From an uncultured Clostridia bacterium (GTDB taxonomy: Bacteria; Bacillota; Clostridia; Christensenellales; Borkfalkiaceae): DNA of 64,000 nucleotides. The notes beneath the pieces are model-generated. The model did no database searches. It saw only the letters and a list, made by a program, of their open reading frames with translations, and had not been told where the DNA came from. The position numbers were made by a program, and so were the translations under genes. Location: NCBI GenBank assembly GCA_904419075.1, contig CAJFQM010000003.1:62001-126000 (forward strand), given 5' to 3'. Of this stretch, positions 54,543-62,772 are shown one piece after another; the first letter of the stretch is position 1; each line of letters begins with the position of its first letter.

Positions 54543-54983
54543 CTAATCTCCTCTGCCGAGGACATAATCGACTGAGCAGTCAAAAAGTCGGGCCAATTTC
54601 AATAAACTTTCCAATTCGGGAGAACATTCTCCTTTCTGCCATGTATAGAGGACGGATTCGGGAATTTTTGCCTCGACGGAAAGTCGGTATTTGGTATATC
54701 GGAATTTTTTCAATAAAAAAGCAAAGCGTTGAGAAAAGGGAGGACAGGGGCGCGGGGTTCCCGCGTAATTGTTTTCCTCCAAGCCGAGCAGGAAATCGGT
54801 TGTGCAATGAAAATAATCGGCGATGCGGACCAAAATTTCCGTTTCGGGAACTCTCTGTTCTCTCAAATATCGATAAATTGTAGATTTGGACACGCCGACC
54901 GCCTTGCTCAAAACCGCCGTGGAGGTGTCTTTGTCGAACATGATGTCGCCCAGTCTTTCCGAAAAGTTCGCCATATTAAACAT
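54543..54983 (-). CDS. XRE-type regulator with two helix-turn-helix domains (copy 2)
   Basis: 146 residues. First domain: FSERLGDIMFDKDTSTAVLSK, VSKSTIYRYLREQRVPETE, CTTDFLLGLEENN. Second domain: FSQRFAFLLKKFRYTKYRLS, IPESVLYTWQKGECSPELE and CSVDYVLGRGD at the end. Same two-domain plan as copy 1 with a Pro-rich joint. AAGGAG lies 9 nt before the first ATG. It is divergent from a 52-residue gene, and a TTGTC/GACAA inverted repeat lies between them. Confidence 0.85.
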   Translation of the reverse strand: MFNMANFSERLGDIMFDKDTSTAVLSKAVGVSKSTIYRYLREQRVPETEILVRIADYFHCTTDFLLGLEENNYAGTPRPCPPFSQRFAFLLKKFRYTKYRLSVEAKIPESVLYTWQKGECSPELESLLKLARLFDCSVDYVLGRGD

Positions 54984-55033
54984 TAATTTTAACTCCTTGT
55001 AAAAATATTATCTCCGTCATTGGCGAAATTTGC

Positions 55034-55062
55034 TTGTCATTTGCCGACAACGGAGTTATAAT
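55034..55062 (+). promoter_or_regulatory. Sigma-A promoter of the 52-residue gene, with embedded inverted repeat
   Basis: TTGTCA (55034-55039), 17 nt, TATAAT (55057-55062). TTGTC-N7-GACAA (55034-55050) covers the -35 and the first half of the spacer, a plausible operator for the divergent XRE protein. Confidence 0.82.
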
Positions 55063-55108
55063 ATATATATGCCATACGATGTATGGAAATATACCAAGGA
55101 GGGTATTT

Positions 55109-55267
55109 ATGGAAGATGATGAGTTGTTGTATCAGATCGGAGAGGCAATTTTGACAGAGGTAGACGGAGTAGAAGACGTCACGTACAATCGTAAGAAGAA
55201 AGACTCCTTTATGATTTTAACGCAGGCGGGGAAATTTTACGAATTGACCTTAAAGGAAGTAGAATGA
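55109..55267 (+). CDS. Small acidic protein of unknown function
   Basis: 52 residues from an ATG with AAGGAGG 7 nt upstream: MEDDELLYQIGEAI, then VEDVTYNRKKKDS and LTQAGKFYELTLKEVE. Not recognised. A frame extending 25 residues further upstream would include the promoter, so the short form is right. It has its own consensus promoter and terminator and is divergent from XRE copy 2, so it may be that regulator's target. Confidence 0.7.
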   Translation: MEDDELLYQIGEAILTEVDGVEDVTYNRKKKDSFMILTQAGKFYELTLKEVE

Positions 55268-55268
55268 T

Positions 55269-55304
55269 AAAAGCCGGCCGCACAAAAAGTGCGGCCGGCT
55301 TTTG
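55269..55304 (+). terminator. Terminator after the 52-residue gene
   Basis: AAAAGCCGGCCGCAC pairs with GTGCGGCCGGCTTTT around five A. Confidence 0.9.
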
Positions 55305-55325
55305 TTCTGCTCGTTTTCTTTTTGA

Positions 55326-55358
55326 AGAAAAATCTCCCGAAGGATTTTCGGGAGATTT
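55326..55358 (-). terminator. Terminator after clpB
   Basis: Read leftwards AATCTCCCGAA pairs with TTCGGGAGATT, then TTTCTTC. Confidence 0.82.
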
Positions 55359-55364
55359 AATTTA

Positions 55365-57950
55365 TCAAACCTTTTCGGCGAACAGGCCGTTCGCGTCGGC
55401 GTCCACCTGAATGTGATCTCCGGCGGAATAATCGTTTGCGAGAATATTTTTTGCCAGCATCGTCTCCAAAGTATGTTGCATGTACCGTTTCAGAGGCCGA
55501 GCGCCGTACACGGGGTCGTATCCCCTGTCCACGATATAATCGACCGCGGCCTGCGTCATGGAGAGATACAGCTGTTTATCCTCCAATCTCTTCTTCAATT
55601 CTTCGGAAAGAAGTTCCACGATCTTTTCCACCTGTTCTTTGACGAGCGGCTTAAAGAACACGATTTCGTCCAGTCGGTTGAGGAATTCGGGACGGAAAGA
55701 AGCCTTCAACAATCTGTCCACTTCCGACTTAGCGGCTTCGGAAATACTTCCGTCGCTCTGAATCCCGTCGAGAATCGCCGAGGACCCGAGGTTGGAAGTG
55801 AGGATGATGACGGTATTTTTGAAATCGACGGTTCTGCCCTGCCCGTCGGTAATGCGCCCGTCGTCCAGAACCTGCAAGAGGACGTTGAATACGTCGGGAT
55901 GCGCCTTTTCGACTTCGTCGAACAGCACGACGGAATAAGGCTTGCGCCTTACGGCCTCGGTGAGCTGTCCGCCCTCGTCGTAACCGACATATCCGGGAGG
56001 CGCGCCGATGAGCCTCGAAACGGAATACTTTTCCATGTACTCGCTCATGTCGATACGAACCATATTCTTTTCGTCGTCAAACAGAGCCCGCGCGAGCGTT
56101 TTTGCGAGTTCCGTCTTTCCCACGCCGGTAGGCCCGAGGAAGAGGAAAGACCCGATCGGCCGCCCGGGGTCGGCAATTCCCGCACGGGAGCGCAGAATGG
56201 CGTCCGACACGGCGTCGACGGCCTCGTCCTGCCCCACGACTCTCTGATGCAAAGTTTCGGGCAGACGGAGGAGTTTCTCGCGTTCCCCTTCCATGAGCTT
56301 GGACACGGGGATGCCCGTCCAGCGGGCGACGATGCGCGCGATTTCCTCTTCCGTCACGCGGTCCCGGAGGAGCGTGGAATCTTTGGCGGAAGCCGCCGCT
56401 TTTTCGCTCTCTTCCAGTTCCTTTTTCAGCTGAGGAATCTTGCCGTATTGCAATTTGGAGGCCGTTTCGAGGTCGTATTCTCTCTGCGCCTTTTCGAGCT
56501 GCGCATTCGCCTGTTCGAGTTCCTCCCGAATTTTCTGAACCTTGCCGATAGAATTTTTCTCGTTGTCCCATTTGCTCTTCATTTCCGCATATTGAGCGCG
56601 CAAGGAAGCGAGCTCCTTCTGCGTTTCCGCGAGGTGGGCGGCGGAGAGATTGTCCGTCTCCTTTTTGAGCGCGTTTTCCTCGATTTCGAGCTGCATGATC
56701 TTTCGGGAAATCTCGTCCATTTCCGCAGGCATGGATTCCATTTCCGTCTTGATCATGGCGCAGGCCTCGTCGACGAGGTCGATGGCCTTGTCGGGCAGAA
56801 AACGGTCGGTAATGTAACGATTGGACAAAGTCGCCGCGGCAATCAGGGCGTTATCCTGAATTTTGACGCCGTGATATACTTCATAGCGTTCTTTTAAGCC
56901 CCGCAGAATGGAAATCGTATCCTCGACCGTGGGTTCGTCCACCATGACGGGCTGGAACCGCCGTTCGAGAGCGGGATCCTTTTCGATATATTTGCGGTAT
57001 TCGTCCAGGGTCGTCGCGCCGATACAGTGCAATTCGCCGCGCGCCAGCATGGGTTTCAAAAGGTTGCCCGCGTCCATGGCTCCGTCCGTTTTGCCCGCGC
57101 CGACAATCGTGTGCAGTTCGTCGATAAAGAGGATAATGCCGCCTTCGCTCTTCTTGACTTCGGACAATACGGCTTTCAGACGTTCCTCGAACTCCCCGCG
57201 GAATTTCGCGCCCGCAATCAGGGCGCCGATATCGAGCGAAAAGACCTTGCGGTTTTTGAGGGAATCGGGAACGTCCCCTTTCATGATACGAATGGCGAGG
57301 CCTTCGGCGATTGCGGTTTTACCGACGCCCGCTTCGCCGATCAACACGGGATTGTTTTTCGTCTTTCTCGACAAAATGCGGATGACGTTCCGAATTTCCT
57401 CGTCCCTGCCGATCACGGGATCGATTTTATGCTGTCTCGCCTTTTCGACGAGATCCGTGCCGTATTTGTTGAGCACGTCGTAAGTATCTTCGGGATTTTC
57501 GCTGTTTACGCGCTGATTCCCGCGCACGCTCGCCACGGCCTGCATGAAAGCGTTCTGTTCGATAGAAAACTGCTTCAAGAGTTTCTTTATCGCCGCATCG
57601 GGTTTCTCCGTCAGGCCGAAGAAGAGGTGCTCCACGGACACATAGCTGTCCCCCATTTTAGCCGCCTGTTTTTCCGCGGCGTCCAAAGCCTCCGCCAGAG
57701 CGGAAGACAGATACTGTTCCGCACCGCTCACTTTTACACAACGGGCAATTTCGCCCTGCGCCGCCGAACGCAGTCCTTCCAGATCGATCTCCATCTTTTT
57801 CAAAAGCTGGGGAATCAATCCCTCGTCCGCCGTAATCAAAGCGTAAAAAAGATGTACCTGCCCTATTTCCTGGTTTCCGTATTCTTTCGCGACGCTCTGC
57901 GCCTCCTGCAAAGCCGTCACGGATTTTTCCGTAAATTTCCGCATATCCAT
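55365..57950 (-). CDS. clpB: Chaperone ClpB
   Basis: 861 residues. Disaggregase that works with DnaK. N-domain (1-145), first AAA+ with [15 protein letters not shown] and [14 protein letters not shown], a long coiled-coil M-domain (about 405-525), second AAA+ with [15 protein letters not shown], and the C-terminal small domain. The long middle coiled coil separates ClpB from ClpC/ClpA. I see no CIRCE element and no clear CtsR box upstream, so heat control is not evident here. Confidence 0.96.
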   Translation of the reverse strand: MDMRKFTEKSVTALQEAQSVAKEYGNQEIGQVHLFYALITADEGLIPQLLKKMEIDLEGLRSAAQGEIARCVKVSGAEQYLSSALAEALDAAEKQAAKMGDSYVSVEHLFFGLTEKPDAAIKKLLKQFSIEQNAFMQAVASVRGNQRVNSENPEDTYDVLNKYGTDLVEKARQHKIDPVIGRDEEIRNVIRILSRKTKNNPVLIGEAGVGKTAIAEGLAIRIMKGDVPDSLKNRKVFSLDIGALIAGAKFRGEFEERLKAVLSEVKKSEGGIILFIDELHTIVGAGKTDGAMDAGNLLKPMLARGELHCIGATTLDEYRKYIEKDPALERRFQPVMVDEPTVEDTISILRGLKERYEVYHGVKIQDNALIAAATLSNRYITDRFLPDKAIDLVDEACAMIKTEMESMPAEMDEISRKIMQLEIEENALKKETDNLSAAHLAETQKELASLRAQYAEMKSKWDNEKNSIGKVQKIREELEQANAQLEKAQREYDLETASKLQYGKIPQLKKELEESEKAAASAKDSTLLRDRVTEEEIARIVARWTGIPVSKLMEGEREKLLRLPETLHQRVVGQDEAVDAVSDAILRSRAGIADPGRPIGSFLFLGPTGVGKTELAKTLARALFDDEKNMVRIDMSEYMEKYSVSRLIGAPPGYVGYDEGGQLTEAVRRKPYSVVLFDEVEKAHPDVFNVLLQVLDDGRITDGQGRTVDFKNTVIILTSNLGSSAILDGIQSDGSISEAAKSEVDRLLKASFRPEFLNRLDEIVFFKPLVKEQVEKIVELLSEELKKRLEDKQLYLSMTQAAVDYIVDRGYDPVYGARPLKRYMQHTLETMLAKNILANDYSAGDHIQVDADANGLFAEKV

Positions 57951-58100
57951 AACTTTTGCCTCCCCTTCCGCCCGCGGCGGAATCTCTTATTTTCGCTATA
58001 TTTTTAACCTTTTTTTCTCTTTTTCAAACGTTTTTCAGGCAACTTTTCGTAAAATATCCGCAAAAATCTTTTTATGCGGAAACACTCTCATCGCGGAAAC

Positions 58101-58128
58101 AAAAATAAAAAAAGCCGCTTGCGCGGCT
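58101..58128 (-). terminator. Terminator after the zinc-ribbon gene
   Basis: Read leftwards AGCCGC-GCAA-GCGGCT followed by TTTTTTATTTTT. Confidence 0.85.
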
Positions 58129-58156
58129 GAATTTTCCGAATTGTTTTATCCGACAT

Positions 58157-58435
58157 TCATGATTGCGTGACGATCAACCAAATAATCAGTCCGGCGATAA
58201 GGATTGCGCCGAGAATCAGCCGGATGCGGAAAAGTTTTTTTGTGTCCATGGGGACATACTGTTTATACCCGCAGACGGGGCATTTCCCGTTTTCGGTTTC
58301 GGAACCGCATTTGGGACAACGGCCTTTCCGAGGTTGAGTCTGATCGTTTTTCTGCCCCTTTTCGGTCGTTTTTTCCGTATTTACGGTATTCTTTTTTTCG
58401 TCTTCCGTTTTCTTTTGTCCGTTTTCGTTATTCAT
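58157..58435 (-). CDS. Zinc-ribbon protein with C-terminal membrane anchor
   Basis: 92 residues from MNNENGQKK, with AAGGTG 6 nt upstream; a longer frame starting at 58471 lacks a good site. A hydrophilic Lys/Glu/Thr-rich N-terminus, then a zinc ribbon CPKCGSETENGKCPVCGYK, then one hydrophobic helix at the end (IRLILGAILIAGLIIWLIV). Function unknown; small proteins of this layout are common in Firmicutes. Confidence 0.75.
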   Translation of the reverse strand: MNNENGQKKTEDEKKNTVNTEKTTEKGQKNDQTQPRKGRCPKCGSETENGKCPVCGYKQYVPMDTKKLFRIRLILGAILIAGLIIWLIVTQS

Positions 58436-58657
58436 CTTTTCACCTTCTTTTCCGTTCGGCCATGCTGCCATTCTTTCGCTTTCTTCTTTGTTTCTTCGGA
58501 GGCTCGGGCTTCCGCTTTTTTCAGTTTGGCTTCCCCTCGGAATTTCTCTTTCTTTTCCGTCCCGTTCCGCCGTTGTATTTTTCGATTTTTATTGTAGCAT
58601 AAATTTTTCTTTCCCGCAACAAAATAAAAGCACGCGCCCGTTTTTTTGTCAAAAAAC

Positions 58658-58686
58658 TTGTAAAACGGAGAAAAATCTGTTATAAT
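58658..58686 (+). promoter_or_regulatory. Sigma-A promoter of the DUF2156-GNAT gene
   Basis: TTGTAA (58658-58663), 17 nt, TATAAT (58681-58686). The ATG at 58687 overlaps the promoter, so translation must start downstream. Confidence 0.8.
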
Positions 58687-58710
58687 ATGGAAAAAAGAAG
58701 AAGAAAGGCC

Positions 58711-60099
58711 ATGAAATTCACTCCCATAGACAAAAGTAACCTAAACAAACTTGCAGAATATTATAAACAATGTTCCTATCGAATCAGCGACTATTCCGCG
58801 GGGATCAAAATCATGTGGCAGAATTCGGAATACGAATACGCGGAAGCCTGCGGTTGTCTTTTGGTCAAAAGCCGTTGGTACGGACAAGACTATTTTGATT
58901 ATCCCGTTCCTTTGGGCGAGAATGCAGACATTCGGGGCGCATTGAGCGCATGCGGAAAATACTGCGCGGAACATTTTATCCCCTTTCGGCTCTGCGACGT
59001 GCCCGCCTGTGCCGTCTGCACGGTTTTGAGCTGTTATCCGAACATTGAGATCCGCGTAGAACGCAATTTTGACGATTATCTGTATCTTGCGGGAGATTTT
59101 ATTAAATTCGAAGGCAAGAAATACGCGGGACAGCGCAATCATATCCGTAAATTTCGGGCCTTATATCCCGAAGCGCGATTTGAGACTTTCGGAAAAGCCG
59201 ATCGCGATCGGATCCGAGCGTTCTGGAAGAAATTCGGGGACCGAAACAATACGCCGGGGGCAAAGACGGAGCTCAGATTCGCCCACGCGATGACGGAATA
59301 CGTAGGGAGCGACTTATTTATTTCGGGCGGATTTACGCGAAACGGAGAAATTATTTCTTTCTGTCTGAGCGAAATTTGCGGAGAGACGCTCATCGACCAT
59401 ATCGAAAAAGCGCTGACCGAATACGAAGGAATCTACCCTGCCACGGTGCAGGAGTTTGCGAAAACTTTTGCGAAAGGGGTGAAATATATCAACCGCGAGG
59501 ACGATGCGGGAAGCCGCGGGCTCCGCATTTCCAAGCTGCAATATCAACCCTTGGAAATCCTCCGAAAGCATAGCGTGCATGTTAAAACGGCCCTCAACCG
59601 TCTGAAAAAAATCCCCGTCATCAAGGGAGAGAACGGCGTTTCACTGACGCCGATCACGGAAAAGGACATTCCCGCCTATAATCGCCTTTGTCTCGACGAC
59701 GAACGCAACCGTTGGTGGGGGTACAATTATCGGGAGGACTGCCCGAATCCCAAGCGGGATTATTTTTACAAGGATCAGAAAAAAGATTTTTCCAACCGCA
59801 TGGCGATGAATTTAGCGATTCGAAAGGACGGAAAATTTCTAGGAGAAGTCATTATCTATAATTTCGATTTTAAGGGCGGAGCGGAAATCGGAGTGCGTAT
59901 TCTTCCGGAAGCGGACGGACATAGGTTAGGCAGGTATGCGTTTTCGCTCGCCGCGAATTATGCGATTTATACACTCGAACTCACGCAAATCAACGGAAAA
60001 TGCATGAAAGAGAACATCGCATCCGAAAAAATGCTCTCTTCCGTGATGCAGAAAATCGGAGAAGACGACGTCTATTACTATTATCGCAAAATTGTATAA
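58711..60099 (+). CDS. DUF2156 - GNAT acetyltransferase fusion
   Basis: 462 residues from MKFTPIDKSNLNKL, with AAGAAAGG before it; the ATG 24 nt upstream lies inside the transcription start region. Residues 1-290 resemble DUF2156, the acyl-CoA-like fold also found in lysyl-phosphatidylglycerol synthases (YRISDYSAGIKIMWQ, GKKYAGQRNHIRKFRALYPEA, LIDHIEKALTEYEGIYPA, YINREDDAGSRGLRISKL). Residues 300-462 read as a RimJ/RimL-like GNAT domain (LTPITEKDIPAYNRLC, FLGEVIIYNFDFKGGAEIGV, GHRLGRYAFSLAANYA). The substrate is unknown; an aminoacyl or acyl transfer is inferred. Confidence 0.8.
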   Translation: MKFTPIDKSNLNKLAEYYKQCSYRISDYSAGIKIMWQNSEYEYAEACGCLLVKSRWYGQDYFDYPVPLGENADIRGALSACGKYCAEHFIPFRLCDVPACAVCTVLSCYPNIEIRVERNFDDYLYLAGDFIKFEGKKYAGQRNHIRKFRALYPEARFETFGKADRDRIRAFWKKFGDRNNTPGAKTELRFAHAMTEYVGSDLFISGGFTRNGEIISFCLSEICGETLIDHIEKALTEYEGIYPATVQEFAKTFAKGVKYINREDDAGSRGLRISKLQYQPLEILRKHSVHVKTALNRLKKIPVIKGENGVSLTPITEKDIPAYNRLCLDDERNRWWGYNYREDCPNPKRDYFYKDQKKDFSNRMAMNLAIRKDGKFLGEVIIYNFDFKGGAEIGVRILPEADGHRLGRYAFSLAANYAIYTLELTQINGKCMKENIASEKMLSSVMQKIGEDDVYYYYRKIV

Positions 60100-60104
60100 A
60101 AACG

Positions 60105-60139
60105 GCGGCTCGATTGCCGATCGGGCCGCTAATTTTTTG
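60105..60139 (+). terminator. Terminator after the DUF2156-GNAT gene
   Basis: GCGGCTCGAT pairs with ATCGGGCCGC (one T-G), then TAATTTTTTG. Confidence 0.85.
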
Positions 60140-60152
60140 TATTTTTGTAATT

Positions 60153-61985
60153 TTACAATAACGTTTCAAAGACGCGCAGGACGGAATCGAACAGCCTGCC
60201 GATAAACGTCTGCCGCGTATCTTCGAGCGAAATTTTTTTAGACTCCTTAAAGACCGAGAGGCAATCCTTTTTCAGAGCCCCGACCGCAGGACAATGCGAA
60301 AAGTAAACGGCGTTTTCAAAATGCAGATAGAGACTTCTGTAATCGAGATTGATGGTTCCCACGACGGCGGTCTCGTCGTCGCAGACCATGCTCTTGGCAT
60401 GGATGAAGCCGGGGGTGTATTCGTAAATCCTGACGCCCGCTCTGAGGAGCGGCCCGTAATTGGCTCTCGTGAGGCGGAACACCGTCTTTTTGTCGGGAAT
60501 CCCGGGCGTCACGATACGCACGTCCACGCCCCGTTTGGCGGCGTTACAGAGCGCCGTGCGCATAAAGTCGTCCAAAACGAGATACGGAGTAAAAATATAG
60601 AGATATTTGTAAGCGCGATTGATAAGTTCCAGATAAACCGTCTCTCCCACGCTCTCTCTGTCGAGCGGAGAGTCGTCGTAAGGCTGAATGATCAGCTCTC
60701 CTTTTTGCGAAGCGTTTTGGAAATCCTTTTCTCTTCGGGAACCGTCCGCGGCTTTTTCAAAGGCGCGGTTTTTTTCGATTTCACCCGTAACGTCCGAAGA
60801 CAAACACTTTCCGAATCTTTCCTTTGCCGTTTCAGCGGACGCGCCGCCTTTATCGTTTCCGTCCGTCGGTTCCGTCAATCTTCCCGTTCTGACTTCCACG
60901 GGGATTTCGGTACCGTTTTTCCCCACCGAGCCGACGGGTTCGATTTCGGATTCCCCTTCCAAATATTCGGGCGCGATATAATTGCGCAGGGCTCCCTTGT
61001 CCTTTCGGAAAGCGTTCCAGATATTGAAAAACATCATGGTAAAGGAACTGACGGCCTGTCCCGTAACGCGCACGCCCGTGTCTTTCCATTTTCCGTATTT
61101 TATTTTTTCGTCGATATATTCGTCCGCAAGGTTGATTCCGCCCGTAAACGCCGTTTTACCGTCCACGACGAGAATTTTGCGGTGATCCCGGTTGTTCATG
61201 CGCATCGTAAAGACGGGAACGGCGGGATTGAAGCGAAAACACTTGATGTTCGGATGCAGAGATTCGAGATATTTGTCGTATTTTGGCGGAAGCAAGAGCA
61301 AACTTCCCACGTCGTCAAAGATAAGTTTGATTTCCACGCCCTCGTTTGCCTTTTTGAGAAGCAGTTCTCTGAACGTATCCCACATTTTTCCGCCGGAGAT
61401 GATAAAATATTCCGCCAAGATAAACTTTTTCGCGCTTTCCAAAGCTTCCAGCATATCCTTGAACATTTCTTTTCCCGAGGGATAATAGGTAACGTCCCCT
61501 TCTCCGTACGCGGGATAATTGGCGTAATTCATGAGATAGCGACAGGTTTCCGTATTTCTTCCGCCGCCGTCCACAAAGGCCTTCACTTCCGCGTCCTGTA
61601 CGAGGACACCCGCGTTTTCCCTCTTTGAGGCGGAGATCCGACTGTTCATTCTGCGCGTCGGCCGCCCCTCTCCGAACAAGAGATAGAGCGAGATTCCGCA
61701 AATCGGCAAAATGAGAATCATAATAACCCAATTGAGCTTTGCGCTCGGTTTCTCGTTGCGGTTGATGATATAGAGCACAAACAATATGCCGAGAATATCC
61801 ACGACGAGCAGAACCGCCCTTCCCGCCGTATAGAAACTGGCCATCAGAAAGGCGTACAGAACGATCTGCACTAATACCAGGGCTACGGTGAGAATGACGC
61901 GGTTATAGATAAGCGTCTTATATCGCCTGTCTTTGAGAATATTTTTTTCTATCCTCCTGCGGTGTCTTTCGTTCATCAGTTTCAA
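60153..61985 (-). CDS. cls: Cardiolipin synthase with an internal insertion
   Basis: 610 residues, about 100 longer than typical. Two N-terminal helices (about 28-52 and 58-75), then two phospholipase D domains with HKD motifs: NNRDHRKILVVDGKTAFTGG and FIHAKSMVCDDETAVVGTIN. Between them, after YIAPEYLEGES, lies a hydrophilic insert of roughly 100 residues rich in Glu, Lys, Ser and Gly, ending before QPYDDSPLDRE. Joins two phosphatidylglycerols (or uses related donors). The first codon is a TTG with AAGGA upstream; ATG at 61976 is the alternative. Confidence 0.9.
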   Translation of the reverse strand: MKLMNERHRRRIEKNILKDRRYKTLIYNRVILTVALVLVQIVLYAFLMASFYTAGRAVLLVVDILGILFVLYIINRNEKPSAKLNWVIMILILPICGISLYLLFGEGRPTRRMNSRISASKRENAGVLVQDAEVKAFVDGGGRNTETCRYLMNYANYPAYGEGDVTYYPSGKEMFKDMLEALESAKKFILAEYFIISGGKMWDTFRELLLKKANEGVEIKLIFDDVGSLLLLPPKYDKYLESLHPNIKCFRFNPAVPVFTMRMNNRDHRKILVVDGKTAFTGGINLADEYIDEKIKYGKWKDTGVRVTGQAVSSFTMMFFNIWNAFRKDKGALRNYIAPEYLEGESEIEPVGSVGKNGTEIPVEVRTGRLTEPTDGNDKGGASAETAKERFGKCLSSDVTGEIEKNRAFEKAADGSRREKDFQNASQKGELIIQPYDDSPLDRESVGETVYLELINRAYKYLYIFTPYLVLDDFMRTALCNAAKRGVDVRIVTPGIPDKKTVFRLTRANYGPLLRAGVRIYEYTPGFIHAKSMVCDDETAVVGTINLDYRSLYLHFENAVYFSHCPAVGALKKDCLSVFKESKKISLEDTRQTFIGRLFDSVLRVFETLL

Positions 61986-62111
61986 TGCGGGCCGTCCTTT
62001 GAAATTTTTTAAGATCCGTGAATATTATGATTGTAACAGTTTTTTTCTGTTTTGTCAACAAACGTACTTTCCGCAAAAAAAATTTTATAGGGAATTTTTT
62101 CCAAAAACCTA

Positions 62112-62141
62112 TTGACAAAACCTTCCGCGTTATAGTATACT
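62112..62141 (+). promoter_or_regulatory. Promoter of the rubrerythrin gene
   Basis: TTGACA (62112-62117), 18 nt, TATACT (62136-62141). Confidence 0.8.
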
Positions 62142-62145
62142 ATAA
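62130..62145. promoter_or_regulatory. PerR/Fur-type operator candidate
   Basis: TTATAGTATACTATAA, a perfect 16-bp palindrome over the -10. It resembles the PerR box TTATAAT-N-ATTATAA (arms TTATAGT/ACTATAA with a 2-bp centre). Rubrerythrin genes are often PerR targets in Clostridia. Confidence 0.6.
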
Positions 62146-62187
62146 ATAATTTAATAAAACGTAGTCTTATTAAGGAGGCTGAGAAGA

Positions 62188-62727
62188 ATGAAAGACTTAA
62201 AAGGCACAAAGACGGAAGCGAATTTGAAGACAGCGTTTGCGGGAGAGTCGGAAGCGACGAACAAGTACACTTATTTTGCGAGCAAAGCGAAGAAAGACGG
62301 GTACGTGCAGATTTCGGCGATTTTTGAAGAGACGGCGAAAAACGAGCGTGAGCACGCGAAAATCTGGTACAAGCTGTTGAGCGGCGGAGTCGGAGACACG
62401 AAAGAAAATCTTCGTATCGCGGCCGAGGGAGAGAACTACGAATGGACGGACATGTACGCGGGCTTTGCGAAGACGGCTCGGGAAGAAGGCTTCGAGGAAA
62501 TCGCGCGGCTGTTCGACGGCGTGGCGGCGATCGAGAAGGAGCACGAAGCGAGATATAAGAAATTGCTTGCGAATATCGAGGGAGATCTGGTCTTTTCGAA
62601 AGACGGGGACGTGGTATGGCAGTGCAGCAACTGCGGGCATATCTGCGTGGGCAAGAAGGCTCCCGAAGTGTGTCCCGTCTGCGCTCATCCGCAGAGCTAT
62701 TTTCAGGTAAAGGCGGAAAATTATTGA
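62188..62727 (+). CDS. rbr: Rubrerythrin
   Basis: 179 residues. A ferritin-like four-helix domain with a di-iron site ([47 protein letters not shown]), then a rubredoxin-like domain with CSNCGH and [11 protein letters not shown]. Reduces hydrogen peroxide in anaerobes using rubredoxin electrons. AAGGAGG precedes the ATG. The promoter overlaps a PerR-like palindrome. Confidence 0.96.
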   Translation: MKDLKGTKTEANLKTAFAGESEATNKYTYFASKAKKDGYVQISAIFEETAKNEREHAKIWYKLLSGGVGDTKENLRIAAEGENYEWTDMYAGFAKTAREEGFEEIARLFDGVAAIEKEHEARYKKLLANIEGDLVFSKDGDVVWQCSNCGHICVGKKAPEVCPVCAHPQSYFQVKAENY

Positions 62728-62745
62728 TTTTTCCGAAAAAGAACG

Positions 62746-62772
62746 GCGCTTTTTGAAAAGCGCCTTTTTTAT
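62746..62772. terminator. Terminator between rubrerythrin and aldehyde dehydrogenase
   Basis: GGCGCTTTTTGAAAAGCGCC then TTTTTTATTT on the plus strand; A/T flanks let it act in both directions. Confidence 0.85.

Noticed and set aside
53164-54983. Prophage immunity region
   Set aside because: Several repressor-like genes suggest it, but no integrase, excisionase, structural or replication phage gene lies nearby.
57951-58100. CIRCE or CtsR site upstream of clpB
   Set aside because: No TTAGCACTC/GAGTGCTAA and no convincing AGGTCAAA heptad repeat was found.
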